From positions 1 to 64,000 of the forward strand of contig CALBHX010000032.1 in assembly GCA_937892925.1 (NCBI GenBank): a stretch of DNA of 64,000 nt, read 5' to 3'. Below the pieces are notes generated by a model that made no database searches, was not told where the DNA came from, and worked only from the letters and a program-made list of their open reading frames with translations. Position 1 is the stretch's first letter; each line of letters opens with the position of its first letter. A program made the position numbers and the translations under genes. Below, piece by piece: positions 44,353 through 52,347 of the stretch. Source of the stretch: an uncultured Lentisphaeraceae bacterium. Its GTDB lineage: Bacteria; Verrucomicrobiota; Kiritimatiellia; RFP12; DVOR01.

Positions 44353-44627
44353 GATATGCCCTCGATCACCTTGGACATGTATTCCTCTGTATGCAGCAAG
44401 CCTGCTATCTATCTCACGTCCGCACATACAAGCTTCCCCACCCCATCTTTTAACTCTCCCCGAAGACCGTTCTGAACACAGCGCCACACGAACCGCCCCA
44501 ACCAACGTTCGCTTAAACTCGCCCAGACGTTTAAGCGAACCTACCCCGACTTTTCAATCCAACCCGCGATACAACCAAACGCCGCCTCTCAGTATAAAGC
44601 CTCTCCCAACACTCTCTACCCAACGCC
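44353..44627. other. Spacer between GH29 and murCB, with a perfect inverted repeat
   Basis: About 275 bp, C-rich on the + strand, containing the 12-bp inverted repeat at 44507-44540 and two nearby C-rich motifs (CCGCCCCAACC, CTACCCCGAC). No gene is seen. Confidence 0.45.
44507..44540. repeat. Perfect 12-bp inverted repeat downstream of murCB
   Basis: GTTCGCTTAAAC (44507-44518) and GTTTAAGCGAAC (44529-44540) around a 10-nt loop. There is no adjacent T-run on either strand, so it is not a standard terminator; an operator, an RNA-stabilising hairpin or part of a dispersed element are possible. Confidence 0.7.
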
Positions 44628-46976
44628 TTAAAAACCCTGAACTTCCGGTTTCAATTCTATACCCTGTGCCGCAGCCACTGCATCTCGCATCCGCCACATC
44701 AGTGCTAACACATCCGATGCTGTACACCCCGCTCCGGCTGCGATCACATTGGCATGTTGCGGAGTTACAAACGCGCCACCGATCCTCCACTGCTTCGCCC
44801 CAAGAGCATCCAATACCGCTCCGGCAGAAAGTCCATCGGGATTCTTGAATAGTGAGCCACAGGTTCTTAAACCTGCCAAATCCACTCGGCAGGCTTCAAA
44901 CTCCCTGCGTTTTCTGCGAATAACTTCTGCCGAATCTCTCTGCAATACGAGTTTCACCGAAACAATCGTTCCCTTCGGCAACCCAAATACCCGTCGATAA
45001 CCAGGTGTTACTGCCTGTGCGCATACGCGCCGAATTTGCCCATCATCAAGCACCATACGCACCTCGGAAACACACGTCCAGAAAGCCTGCCCGTGCGCAC
45101 CAGCATTCATCCATGCCCAACCGCCCACTGTTCCCGGAATTCCCTGCATGAACTCCAATCCAGACAACCCAGCCTGTTCCAGTCGATTCAGAAGCGCCAC
45201 ACCGGATACTCCAGCCCCAACCGTCACCACTCCCCCTTCTACCATAAACTGCTCAAAAGGTTCTCCTCGAAGTACGCATACCACTCCGGGGAACCCCAAA
45301 TCCGAGAACCATGAATCCGCGCCAGCACCCACCAAGCGAATCGGCACACGATTGACATGGCAGGCGATACTCAATGCCACCAGCTCAGCTATCGATTTCG
45401 GCTCTATTAGTAATTCCGCTTCACCCCCTACATGATACCAGGAATAGCGTGCTAACGATTGCTCCCTCCTCAACTCAAAGGTAGCCGGAAGCGTTGTTAC
45501 CAAACAAGCCACATGCGGATTTTCCCACACTGCCGCCGGCACCACATTGCTCAATGCATGCCCTATTCGCTCCACATCCCCAGCACCCACAATCAAAACC
45601 ATATCTCCAATCTGTGCCGTGCGCCGCACATATTGGGCAACCTCTTCCGAAGTTTCTGCCAACAATACCCGTTGAGAAGGATTTGTCTGCCGCATGGCTG
45701 CATATAATTCGTAGCTTTCACATCCTTTGTCGACTGTTTCACTGGCAGCATAAACTGGCAGCAGTACCACTTCTGACACATTGGAAAGGGCTGCAACAAA
45801 TGCCATCAACAACCGTTTTGTTCGCGAATAGCGATGTGGCTGAAAGACCAGCCGCAACCGTTTCGGCTGCTGTAACCGTGCGATCGAAAGCATGGCAAGA
45901 ATCTCCGTTGGATGATGTGCATAATCCACCACCACTCTCACCGCGGCATCCTGTTCCGTCATCCATTGAAACCGCCGCCGTGGCAACTCCTGACAGGCCT
46001 TTGGCAATGCCAACATCAGCGTCTTAATATCTCCCCCTAACAGCATTCCCGCAGCCAGAGCACCCATTGCATTCAGAATATTATGATCGCCCGGAACAGA
46101 CAACAGAACATCTCCCAACGCCTTCCCATTATAGGTTAGGCAAAACCGCGATCCATTCGAAGACTGTTCCACCTCTGTTGCCCGCAACATCGCATCCGAA
46201 GAAAATCCAAATGTCAGAATTGGCCCCTTCTTGAAACCCGCCGCCACACGCATGGCTCGCGGCGCATCCGCACACACGGCGACCCCTTCACGAGTGTTCG
46301 CTACAGCAGAGGCAAAACACTGTTCAATCTCTTCAGCATTATGGAAATGATCCAAATGATCTAATTCAATGTTTGTAATCACCAACACCGCCGGATGTTC
46401 ACATGCTAATGTGCCATCACTCTCATCCGCCTCTGCAACAGCAATCTGATTGGAGTTCAGCGAATCAATCAAAGAAGCATCCCGCGGACCGGCACTTGTC
46501 AATAAGCGAGAGGTGAATCCGCCCAGACACCACAACGGGTTCTGCCCCGTCAATTGTAATAAGCGTGTAGCAAAACAACTCGTGGTAGTCTTGCCATGTG
46601 TTCCACAGACCGCTACCGACCGAACAACGCTCACCCACCCAGCCAGACATTCACCACGCGAAAGCACCGTCAACCCCTGAGCCCGCGCCAAGGCCAGTTC
46701 TGGTTCATTCGCACGAATCGCCGCACTATAAACCAACGCATCACACTGCGCCAAATGCCCGGAGTCATGCCCCTGAATCACGCGGATTCCATTCTTTGAA
46801 AAAAACTTCTCCAACACCGGCGGAATGTGCTGATCACACCCGGACACCTTCCACCCATACAAATGCAGCATCCACGCCACTCCTGCCGCTCCTGCGCCAC
46901 AGATGCCCATCACATGCACACGCCCTGGTTGTCGGGTAAACAGATTCACCCACAGCTGTTGCTCATCCATACTCAC
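44628..46976 (-). CDS. murCB: Bifunctional UDP-MurNAc--L-alanine ligase / UDP-MurNAc dehydrogenase (MurC-MurB fusion)
   Basis: A 782-residue fusion of two consecutive peptidoglycan enzymes. MurC (~1-480): VHVMGICGAGAAGVAWML, the ATP motif VCGTHGKTTTSCFA, AEADESDGTL, ITNIELDHLDHF and VVDYAHHPTEI. MurB (~500-782): YSWYHVGGEAELLI, GAGADSWFSDLGF, EFMQGIPGTVGGWAWMNAG (FAD binding), CGSLFKNPDG with the proton-donor Ser, and a terminal Glu in ELKPEVQGF. MurB reduces UDP-GlcNAc-enolpyruvate to UDP-MurNAc and MurC then adds L-Ala, so the fusion could pass product between sites. The order in the chain is the reverse of the reaction order. It starts GTG 46976 overlapping the upstream stop (GTGTGA), or ATG 46970. 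Confidence 0.95.
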   Translation of the reverse strand: MSMDEQQLWVNLFTRQPGRVHVMGICGAGAAGVAWMLHLYGWKVSGCDQHIPPVLEKFFSKNGIRVIQGHDSGHLAQCDALVYSAAIRANEPELALARAQGLTVLSRGECLAGWVSVVRSVAVCGTHGKTTTSCFATRLLQLTGQNPLWCLGGFTSRLLTSAGPRDASLIDSLNSNQIAVAEADESDGTLACEHPAVLVITNIELDHLDHFHNAEEIEQCFASAVANTREGVAVCADAPRAMRVAAGFKKGPILTFGFSSDAMLRATEVEQSSNGSRFCLTYNGKALGDVLLSVPGDHNILNAMGALAAGMLLGGDIKTLMLALPKACQELPRRRFQWMTEQDAAVRVVVDYAHHPTEILAMLSIARLQQPKRLRLVFQPHRYSRTKRLLMAFVAALSNVSEVVLLPVYAASETVDKGCESYELYAAMRQTNPSQRVLLAETSEEVAQYVRRTAQIGDMVLIVGAGDVERIGHALSNVVPAAVWENPHVACLVTTLPATFELRREQSLARYSWYHVGGEAELLIEPKSIAELVALSIACHVNRVPIRLVGAGADSWFSDLGFPGVVCVLRGEPFEQFMVEGGVVTVGAGVSGVALLNRLEQAGLSGLEFMQGIPGTVGGWAWMNAGAHGQAFWTCVSEVRMVLDDGQIRRVCAQAVTPGYRRVFGLPKGTIVSVKLVLQRDSAEVIRRKRREFEACRVDLAGLRTCGSLFKNPDGLSAGAVLDALGAKQWRIGGAFVTPQHANVIAAGAGCTASDVLALMWRMRDAVAAAQGIELKPEVQGF

Positions 46977-47293
46977 ACCCCATCTTCCGCTTCTGTCTGT
47001 TCAAGCACCTCAAGCCAAAATGGCCCATGCCCGGCTACACACACATCGTGCGCACGCTGTAATGCAGTCTCCAACTGCTCTTGCCGAACTCTTGCCCCAC
47101 GTATCCGAAATGCAGGTGCAAAATCCACCAAACAGGGATTAGCAAACGCCAACGGCAACGGTACCCCATTGGCAAATCCATTGTTACGAATCACAAAAAC
47201 CTCAGGAGCATGCGCTAAAGCCGCATAATTCAGGCGCCCCCAAAAACCCGGCTGAAGGAGATCTCCCGGAACAAGTTCTGTGATCTTAACCAT
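46973..47293 (-). CDS. Unknown small protein between yicC and murCB
   Basis: A 106-residue protein I do not recognise. It has no signal peptide or membrane helix. It starts MVKITELVPGDLLQPGFWG, has a central region with RNNGFANGVPLPLAFANP and a C-terminal helical part with two Cys/His residues (HDVCVAGHG). It lies 3 bp after yicC and overlaps the murCB start by 4 nt, so it is clearly translated as part of this operon. A cell-wall or RNA-related role would be a guess. Confidence 0.65.
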   Translation of the reverse strand: MVKITELVPGDLLQPGFWGRLNYAALAHAPEVFVIRNNGFANGVPLPLAFANPCLVDFAPAFRIRGARVRQEQLETALQRAHDVCVAGHGPFWLEVLEQTEAEDGV

Positions 47294-47296
47294 CTC

Positions 47297-48193
47297 TTAC
47301 TCCAAGTTCTGAACCTGCTCGCGCACCGTCTCAAGTAATGTCTTAAATGCAATCACTTGCCTAGAAATCTCGTTGGAAGCGCATTTAGAACCTGTCGTGT
47401 TGATCTCTCTAAAGAACTCCTGACACAAAAAGTCCAACGGCCTACCACAAGGTGTTTCTCCAGAAAGCAAGGTCTCCGCATGCTCGAAATGCGCCTCCAA
47501 TCGAGTCAACTCCTCCGAAATATCACACCTATCGGCAAACAGAGCCACTTCTCGCTCCAACAGTCCATTATCCATTGCCACCCGTTCCGAAAGCAATTCA
47601 GCAATCCGTTTACGTAAGGTCTCGCGATACAAACCCGGTAATATGGGCGCAATCGCACAAATCGAACTATAAATCGTACGAAGTTCCCGAAATCGCGCCC
47701 TCAGATCCTCAGCGATTCGTACCCCTTCATGTTCACGCATCTGTTGCAAGTGCACCAACGCCTCATGCATAGCAGTCTCCACCAACCGCCACATTTCTTC
47801 CGTTGGAGGCGGAACTTCCGGTTCCTCTCCAGCTCCGGAGAGTGCCACCAAATCAGAAAATGTCGCATTAGCCGGTACACCAAGACTTCTTGCCACCGTC
47901 TGTAACTGAGCAAACCGAGACACTACTCCCGACATTCCATCTGAAACTGAACACACTTGCACCGAAATCGAACATTTCACCGCACCCCGAACTAGAGTAC
48001 GCTTCAATACACCCAATACACGAGGCTCAAACATCATCCACTCGCGTGGTAACCAGATCGAAGCATCCAATTGCTTCCGATTAACGGACGACAATTCAAC
48101 CGTTACAGTCCCGATTTCATTCTTTGCGGAACCACGCCCAAAACCTGTCATTGACTTCACCATCATGCCGCTTATTTTAGCAAATCCAGACAA
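47297..48193 (-). CDS. yicC: YicC/YloC family endoribonuclease
   Basis: A 298-residue YicC protein. The family start SMTGFGRGSAKNEIGTVTVE is clear, and the C-terminal DUF1732 block is intact (LDFLCQEFFREINTTGSK, then SNEISRQVIAFKTLLE). YicC/YloC proteins are RNA endonucleases. Family members usually begin at the Met before SMTGFG (here ATG 48163), but a strong AGGAGG lies 5 nt before a TTG at 48193, so a ten-residue longer N-terminus is likely. gmk and rpoZ, its common neighbours, are absent; the gene heads an operon with an unknown protein and murCB. Confidence 0.92.
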   Translation of the reverse strand: MSGFAKISGMMVKSMTGFGRGSAKNEIGTVTVELSSVNRKQLDASIWLPREWMMFEPRVLGVLKRTLVRGAVKCSISVQVCSVSDGMSGVVSRFAQLQTVARSLGVPANATFSDLVALSGAGEEPEVPPPTEEMWRLVETAMHEALVHLQQMREHEGVRIAEDLRARFRELRTIYSSICAIAPILPGLYRETLRKRIAELLSERVAMDNGLLEREVALFADRCDISEELTRLEAHFEHAETLLSGETPCGRPLDFLCQEFFREINTTGSKCASNEISRQVIAFKTLLETVREQVQNLE

Positions 48194-48250
48194 GACATCC
48201 TCCTAGGATGATGATTCCCTGCCCCAAGAAAATCAAACCGTAAAAAAGAC

Positions 48251-48279
48251 TTGCACCAACACCCTACGCATGATATCAT
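48251..48279 (+). promoter_or_regulatory. Promoter of a candidate small RNA
   Basis: -35 TTGCAC (48251-48256, 3/6), 17-bp spacer, -10 TATCAT (48274-48279, 5/6). It points away from all adjacent genes, which are on the minus strand; the only element it can serve is the terminator-ended segment downstream. Confidence 0.5.
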
Positions 48280-48285
48280 ATCCCT

Positions 48286-48372
48286 GTTTTTAGACATCTC
48301 CTACACACAGACACAACCCCACCCAATAAGATATAACCTCCCGGCCGGATGTAACCATCCGGCCGGATTTTT
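48286..48372 (+). ncRNA. Candidate small RNA of about 87 nt
   Basis: A short + strand unit between two minus-strand genes (yicC and the BatD/DUF4381 gene). It has a promoter at 48251-48279, an unstructured A/C-rich 5' part containing CTCC (48298-48301) and CCTCCC (48337-48342, overlapping the start of the stem), both able to pair with Shine-Dalgarno sequences, and a strong terminator at the end. No ORF fits inside. The layout is that of a trans-acting regulatory RNA; the 5' end (48286) is estimated from the -10. It does not match an RNA family I recognise. Confidence 0.5.
48341..48372 (+). terminator. Strong + strand terminator of the candidate sRNA
   Basis: Perfect 11-bp stem CCGGCCGGATG/CATCCGGCCGG with TAAC loop, followed by ATTTTT. 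On the minus strand no T-run follows, so it is directional and cannot serve the minus-strand genes around it. Confidence 0.88.
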
Positions 48373-48435
48373 GATATCCAATCCATATTTCAGGAATAAC
48401 AAAAAAGGAACACAATCCAGTATTCCATTGAAACA

Positions 48436-49419
48436 TCAAGCATTCAGCAACGTCTCGCCTGAAATGCCCCGCCCACGCAGTAACATTACTTCTCGTGCTG
48501 AAACAACCGCCTGTTCTGCCTCTATCGCTGTAGCTTCTGCATGCGCAAACTTAATTTTATCCGCAACCATGAGAAAATCTGCAAGCGCTCTCCGATCCTC
48601 CACAGAAAAACGGACGTCCTGCGTTAACGCAGCCAAAAACTCCTCCGAAGTCTGACGCGTGGCGCGCAAGTGATAACGGCGCTCAAAATAACGACGAACA
48701 ACTCCCGTCAACCCCGTATAAAAACGATCAAATGCTCCTTGCGCGATCCAACCACGCTCCAATAGACGCGCCAACTCCTCCTCTGCTCGAGCCTCAGGAG
48801 AAAGCATCCGCTCATGCAACGTCCGGCGAATCCTGTGCACTATCCACCACAACCCAGCCAAAAGGCATAACCCTCCAGCAGCGAGAAGCCCCCACATGCT
48901 CAGCGTCTGCCACCCCGGCGGCACCCATTCCGGCGTTAATTCACATTCCGGCGCACCTTCTGCTTCTGGCAATGATTGCGGTACAGGGAGCTTAACCGCC
49001 TGCGTAACAACTGTTTGTTCCTGGCCGGTCTGCCCTTTGACGAAACAGACAGCAAAAGGCAATAACCGCCAAGGTCCCAGACCCGAAGGCGTCAGCCGAA
49101 TTCGCCAAACACCCTGTGTCCTGCCATCAACGAATTCCTGTTCCGCCTCAAAGTCCTCGACATGCGAGAACCCTCGAAAGCGCCCCCGCAAATCTGTCAA
49201 GCGGAAGCTCCCCTCTCCAGGCGCGGAAAGCGTCAATGTTGCCACCAGAGGCTTGTCATAACTCACTGCGGAAACAGGCGAATCAAATGTAGCAGTAATC
49301 GTTCCATCCGCAGGAAGCAGCGGCAAGGAAAACCCATAACAGACCTTAACCAGAATCAGTCCGACTAAGACAACAATCGTTCGGCCGACATATTGAGAAT
49401 GGCCACACGTCCGCTTCAC
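48436..49419 (-). CDS. BatD-like/DUF4381-type membrane protein
   Basis: A 327-residue protein. A signal peptide (TIVVLVGLILVKVCYGFS) leads to an extracytoplasmic beta-sandwich region (~30-170) like that of BatD, then one membrane helix (~185-208, LSMWGLLAAGGLCLLAGLWW) and a cytosolic helical domain. YFERRYHLRATRQTSEEFL is the DUF4381-like block. Such proteins accompany MoxR ATPases and von Willebrand-factor proteins in aerotolerance-type operons, but those genes are not here. I choose GTG 49419 with AGGAAG 9 nt upstream, 22 bp after def; the frame is open further into def. TTG 49425 is an alternative. Confidence 0.7.
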   Translation of the reverse strand: MKRTCGHSQYVGRTIVVLVGLILVKVCYGFSLPLLPADGTITATFDSPVSAVSYDKPLVATLTLSAPGEGSFRLTDLRGRFRGFSHVEDFEAEQEFVDGRTQGVWRIRLTPSGLGPWRLLPFAVCFVKGQTGQEQTVVTQAVKLPVPQSLPEAEGAPECELTPEWVPPGWQTLSMWGLLAAGGLCLLAGLWWIVHRIRRTLHERMLSPEARAEEELARLLERGWIAQGAFDRFYTGLTGVVRRYFERRYHLRATRQTSEEFLAALTQDVRFSVEDRRALADFLMVADKIKFAHAEATAIEAEQAVVSAREVMLLRGRGISGETLLNA

Positions 49420-49441
49420 GTCCAACCGCTTCCTATTTCGG

Positions 49442-50011
49442 TTACACCAATCCCAGACGACGTCTGGTTTTCGCCTCAAGTTTTGTCAACTTTGACTCGA
49501 TAGCTGAACGATCCAAAACATTATCAATAAAGACTCCGCCATCTAGATGTTCCAGTTCATGCTGAACGGCACGGGCCAGCAAACCATAAGCGGTATACGT
49601 TCGATGCTGCCCAGTAGGATCCACAAAAGAAAAACAAACCTTATTTGCCCGCGTAACCGAAGCATGAATCGAGGGGAAAGATAGACACCCCTCCTCATCG
49701 GTCTGTTCACCCTCGCGCGAAAGAATTTCCGGATTAAATAAAATCAGCGGCATGGGAATCGCGGCATTAACTGCCGCGTATTCTTCCTTCTCCGCATCTT
49801 CCGGAACATCGATCACACACAGACGTTCATGGCGCCCGATCTGCGGCGCAGCGAGCCCCACACCATTTGCGTGATACATCGTCTCCAACATATCCACCGC
49901 GAGCTGCCGCAACGCCGCGTCTATTATTGCCACAGCCTTACAGGGCTGCCGGAGAGAAGGATCTCCCCAGTGGCACATCGTCAATGGTCCAATGACTCTA
50001 GCCATTGTCAC
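49442..50011 (-). CDS. def: Peptide deformylase
   Basis: A 189-residue enzyme with all three PDF motifs: GVGLAAPQIG, EEGCLSFPSI (metal Cys) and QHELEHLDG (HExxH; the family usually has QHExDHLxG, so Asp is replaced by Glu here). It removes the formyl group from new proteins using Fe or Zn. The GTG start at 50011 overlaps the serS stop (GTGA), with an ATG two codons later at 50005. fmt is not adjacent. Confidence 0.95.
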   Translation of the reverse strand: MTMARVIGPLTMCHWGDPSLRQPCKAVAIIDAALRQLAVDMLETMYHANGVGLAAPQIGRHERLCVIDVPEDAEKEEYAAVNAAIPMPLILFNPEILSREGEQTDEEGCLSFPSIHASVTRANKVCFSFVDPTGQHRTYTAYGLLARAVQHELEHLDGGVFIDNVLDRSAIESKLTKLEAKTRRRLGLV

Positions 50012-51285
50012 TTCACCGGCGTTAGAAGGTCACCCCCAAAGTAGGGGCGGATAACCTCTGGCAGCAGAACCGAACCATCAGCCTGCTGGCACTGTTCAAG
50101 AATGGCAATCATTAAGCGCGGCAATGCCACCCCCGACCCATTCAGCGTATGAACAAACGCCAATTTCCCATCTGTACCACGGTAACGGATATTCGCCCGA
50201 CGAGCCTGGAAACTCTCAAAGTTGGAACAACTGGAAACTTCCAGCCAGGCTTTTTGCCCTGGTGCCCAGAGTTCCAGATCATAACATTTTGCCGCCGAGA
50301 AGGAGATATCCCCCGAGCAAAGTTCCAGCACACGGAAATAAAGACCAAGCCCTGTCAAGACATCCTCGGCATCTTTTACCAACTTCTCCAGCTCATCATA
50401 AGACGTGGAGGGCTCAACAAACTTTACCATCTCCACCTTATCAAACTGATGAACCCGAAGAATGCCGCGCGTATCCTTCCCTGCAGACCCGGCTTCTCGG
50501 CGGAAACAAGGCGTATACGCAGTCATCTTAACCGGCAGTTGAGCAGCATCCAGAACATCATCCCGATAATAATTCGTTACCGGCACCTCTGCGGTTGGAA
50601 TCAACCAGAAGTCATCCACCTCACAGTGATACATATCGTCCTGCATCTTAGGCAATTGCCCAGTGCCAATCATAGATGCCGTATTCACAACAAATGGCGG
50701 GAGCATCTCAGTGTATCCCTGCTTCTGCGTATGCAGGTCAAGCATGTACTGAATCAGCGCACGCTGAAGCTTGGCGCCCTGCCCCAAAAGAATGGGAAAT
50801 CCAGTTCCCGTCAGCTTTACACCGCGGGGGAAATCAAAAATCCCCAACCGCTCACCCAACGTAATATGATCCTGCGGCGTAAAGTCAAAAACACGTTCCA
50901 CGCCCACATGGCGGACATCCCGATTATACGAACTATCCGGCCCAGTCGCGATCGACTTATTCGGTACATTCGGAATACGCAACATCGCAGCACGAAAAGC
51001 CTCCTCAATCGCTCGAATTTCGACATCTTTTGCCGCGATTTTATCGCCCAAACTCCGCATCTCATCCTTAACGGCGGCCACATCTTCACCCGCCTTTACC
51101 CGTGCTCCAATAGACTTGGACACGTCATTCCGTCTGGCCTTCAACACGTCGGCTTCCGTCACCAACGCACGGCGCTTTCCATCCAAATCCAAAACCATAT
51201 CCACCAGAGCAGTGTCCATCCAGCGGCGCTTCAGGCCCTCACGGACTTCATCCGGCGTTTCACGAATGCGTTTAATATCGAGCAT
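50008..51285 (-). CDS. serS: Seryl-tRNA synthetase
   Basis: A 425-residue class II synthetase, normal length. The N-terminal long coiled-coil arm (~30-105) that binds the variable arm of tRNA-Ser is present (LDIKRIRETPDEVREGLKRR start). Motif 2 is FRREAGSAGKDTRGILRVHQ, preceded by TAEVPVTNYYRD, and motif 3 is GSGVALPRLMIAILEQ. It charges tRNA-Ser and tRNA-Sec. AAAAGG lies upstream of the ATG. The downstream def gene is translationally coupled to it. Confidence 0.97.
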   Translation of the reverse strand: MLDIKRIRETPDEVREGLKRRWMDTALVDMVLDLDGKRRALVTEADVLKARRNDVSKSIGARVKAGEDVAAVKDEMRSLGDKIAAKDVEIRAIEEAFRAAMLRIPNVPNKSIATGPDSSYNRDVRHVGVERVFDFTPQDHITLGERLGIFDFPRGVKLTGTGFPILLGQGAKLQRALIQYMLDLHTQKQGYTEMLPPFVVNTASMIGTGQLPKMQDDMYHCEVDDFWLIPTAEVPVTNYYRDDVLDAAQLPVKMTAYTPCFRREAGSAGKDTRGILRVHQFDKVEMVKFVEPSTSYDELEKLVKDAEDVLTGLGLYFRVLELCSGDISFSAAKCYDLELWAPGQKAWLEVSSCSNFESFQARRANIRYRGTDGKLAFVHTLNGSGVALPRLMIAILEQCQQADGSVLLPEVIRPYFGGDLLTPVK

Positions 51286-51533
51286 GGCTCAGCCTTTTCT
51301 TTATTAAATATGTTTGTATTTAACCATAAATAACCCATCTCGGCAAGTTCAACACCGGATGCGCACCTTCGGTAACCATTCTTCACGTAGTAAATCCCGT
51401 ATTCGACACTCATCCGCCTTACACATTCCTCAACCTCGAAACAAAGTCATCACCAAAGGTCGCAATAGGTAATCCCTTGAACCTGCCTCGGGGTGATTCT
51501 TCCATATGCCCCGTTCCAGGACATAGCATCCTG

Positions 51534-51542
51534 TGCTATACT
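51534..51542 (+). promoter_or_regulatory. Extended -10 promoter of the ymdB-dinG pair
   Basis: TGCTATACT (TG-n-TATACT, 5/6), 25 nt before the ATG at 51568, followed by AAAGGAG as ribosome-binding site. The 51286-51533 spacer upstream shows no gene. Confidence 0.6.
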
Positions 51543-51567
51543 ACACCTTTCAAAGGAGTGGAGTCAA

Positions 51568-52347
51568 ATGAAAGTACTTATGGTAGGAGATATTGTAGGA
51601 TCGCCAGGGCGTGCTTGTTTCAAACGCGTGGCCAAACATTTACTAGAGACTAGTGCCGTCCATACCATCATCGCAAACGCAGAAAATGCTGCGGCAGGAA
51701 GCGGAATTACATTAGCTCTGGCACGCGATCTACTGGAAGCTGGAGCCTCAGTGATTACCTTGGGTGACCATACGTGGGGACAGCGTGGGTTTGACTCAGA
51801 AATCGCCCAGGAGCGCCGAATTGTTCGCCCGGCAAATTATCCGGAAGGCGCACCTGGAGCCATTGCCACCGTAGCGGAAACCGCACTTGGACCAATTGGC
51901 GTTGTGCAAGTATTGGGACAGGTCTTTATGGGCCCAGCCGACAATCCATTCCATTCTATAGATCGTGCGTTAGCCCAAATTCCAGCTAACATTCCAATTT
52001 TTGTAGACGTTCATGCTGAAGCTACTTCAGAAAAGATTGCGTTAGGATATTGGCTAGATGGCCGGGTAACAGCTATTTGCGGCACCCACACACATGTACA
52101 GACTAGCGATGCCACGCTCCTGCCAAAAGGTTCGGCCTACCTGACCGATCTGGGCATGACTGGCCCTGTACACAGTGTTATTGGCCGACAAATAGAACCG
52201 GTGCTCAAGAAGTTCACCACTGGCATTCCCGCGCGCTTTGAAGTGGCGGGGGGTGCCACCAAATTAGAAGGCGCCATCATTGATCTGCCACGCGGTGCCA
52301 AACTTCCCGCCTCCATTACAGCCGTTCGTTATGTCTTCCCCGATTGA
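51568..52347 (+). CDS. ymdB: YmdB-family metallophosphoesterase
   Basis: A 259-residue calcineurin-like phosphoesterase of the TIGR00282/YmdB family. The metal ligands follow in order: MVGDIVGSPGR, IANAENAAAGSGI, TLGDHTWGQ (most relatives have GNHTWD here), DVHAEATSEK and CGTHTHVQTSD. YmdB cleaves 2',3'-cyclic nucleotides and affects mRNA in Bacillus. The frame extends upstream to 51493, but ATG 51568 has AAAGGAGTGGAG ahead of it. dinG starts inside its last 17 nt. Confidence 0.92.
   Translation: MKVLMVGDIVGSPGRACFKRVAKHLLETSAVHTIIANAENAAAGSGITLALARDLLEAGASVITLGDHTWGQRGFDSEIAQERRIVRPANYPEGAPGAIATVAETALGPIGVVQVLGQVFMGPADNPFHSIDRALAQIPANIPIFVDVHAEATSEKIALGYWLDGRVTAICGTHTHVQTSDATLLPKGSAYLTDLGMTGPVHSVIGRQIEPVLKKFTTGIPARFEVAGGATKLEGAIIDLPRGAKLPASITAVRYVFPD

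Noticed and set aside
50149..51333. 394-codon frame antisense to serS
   Set aside because: serS is certain on the other strand; the frame is a composition shadow with no domain.
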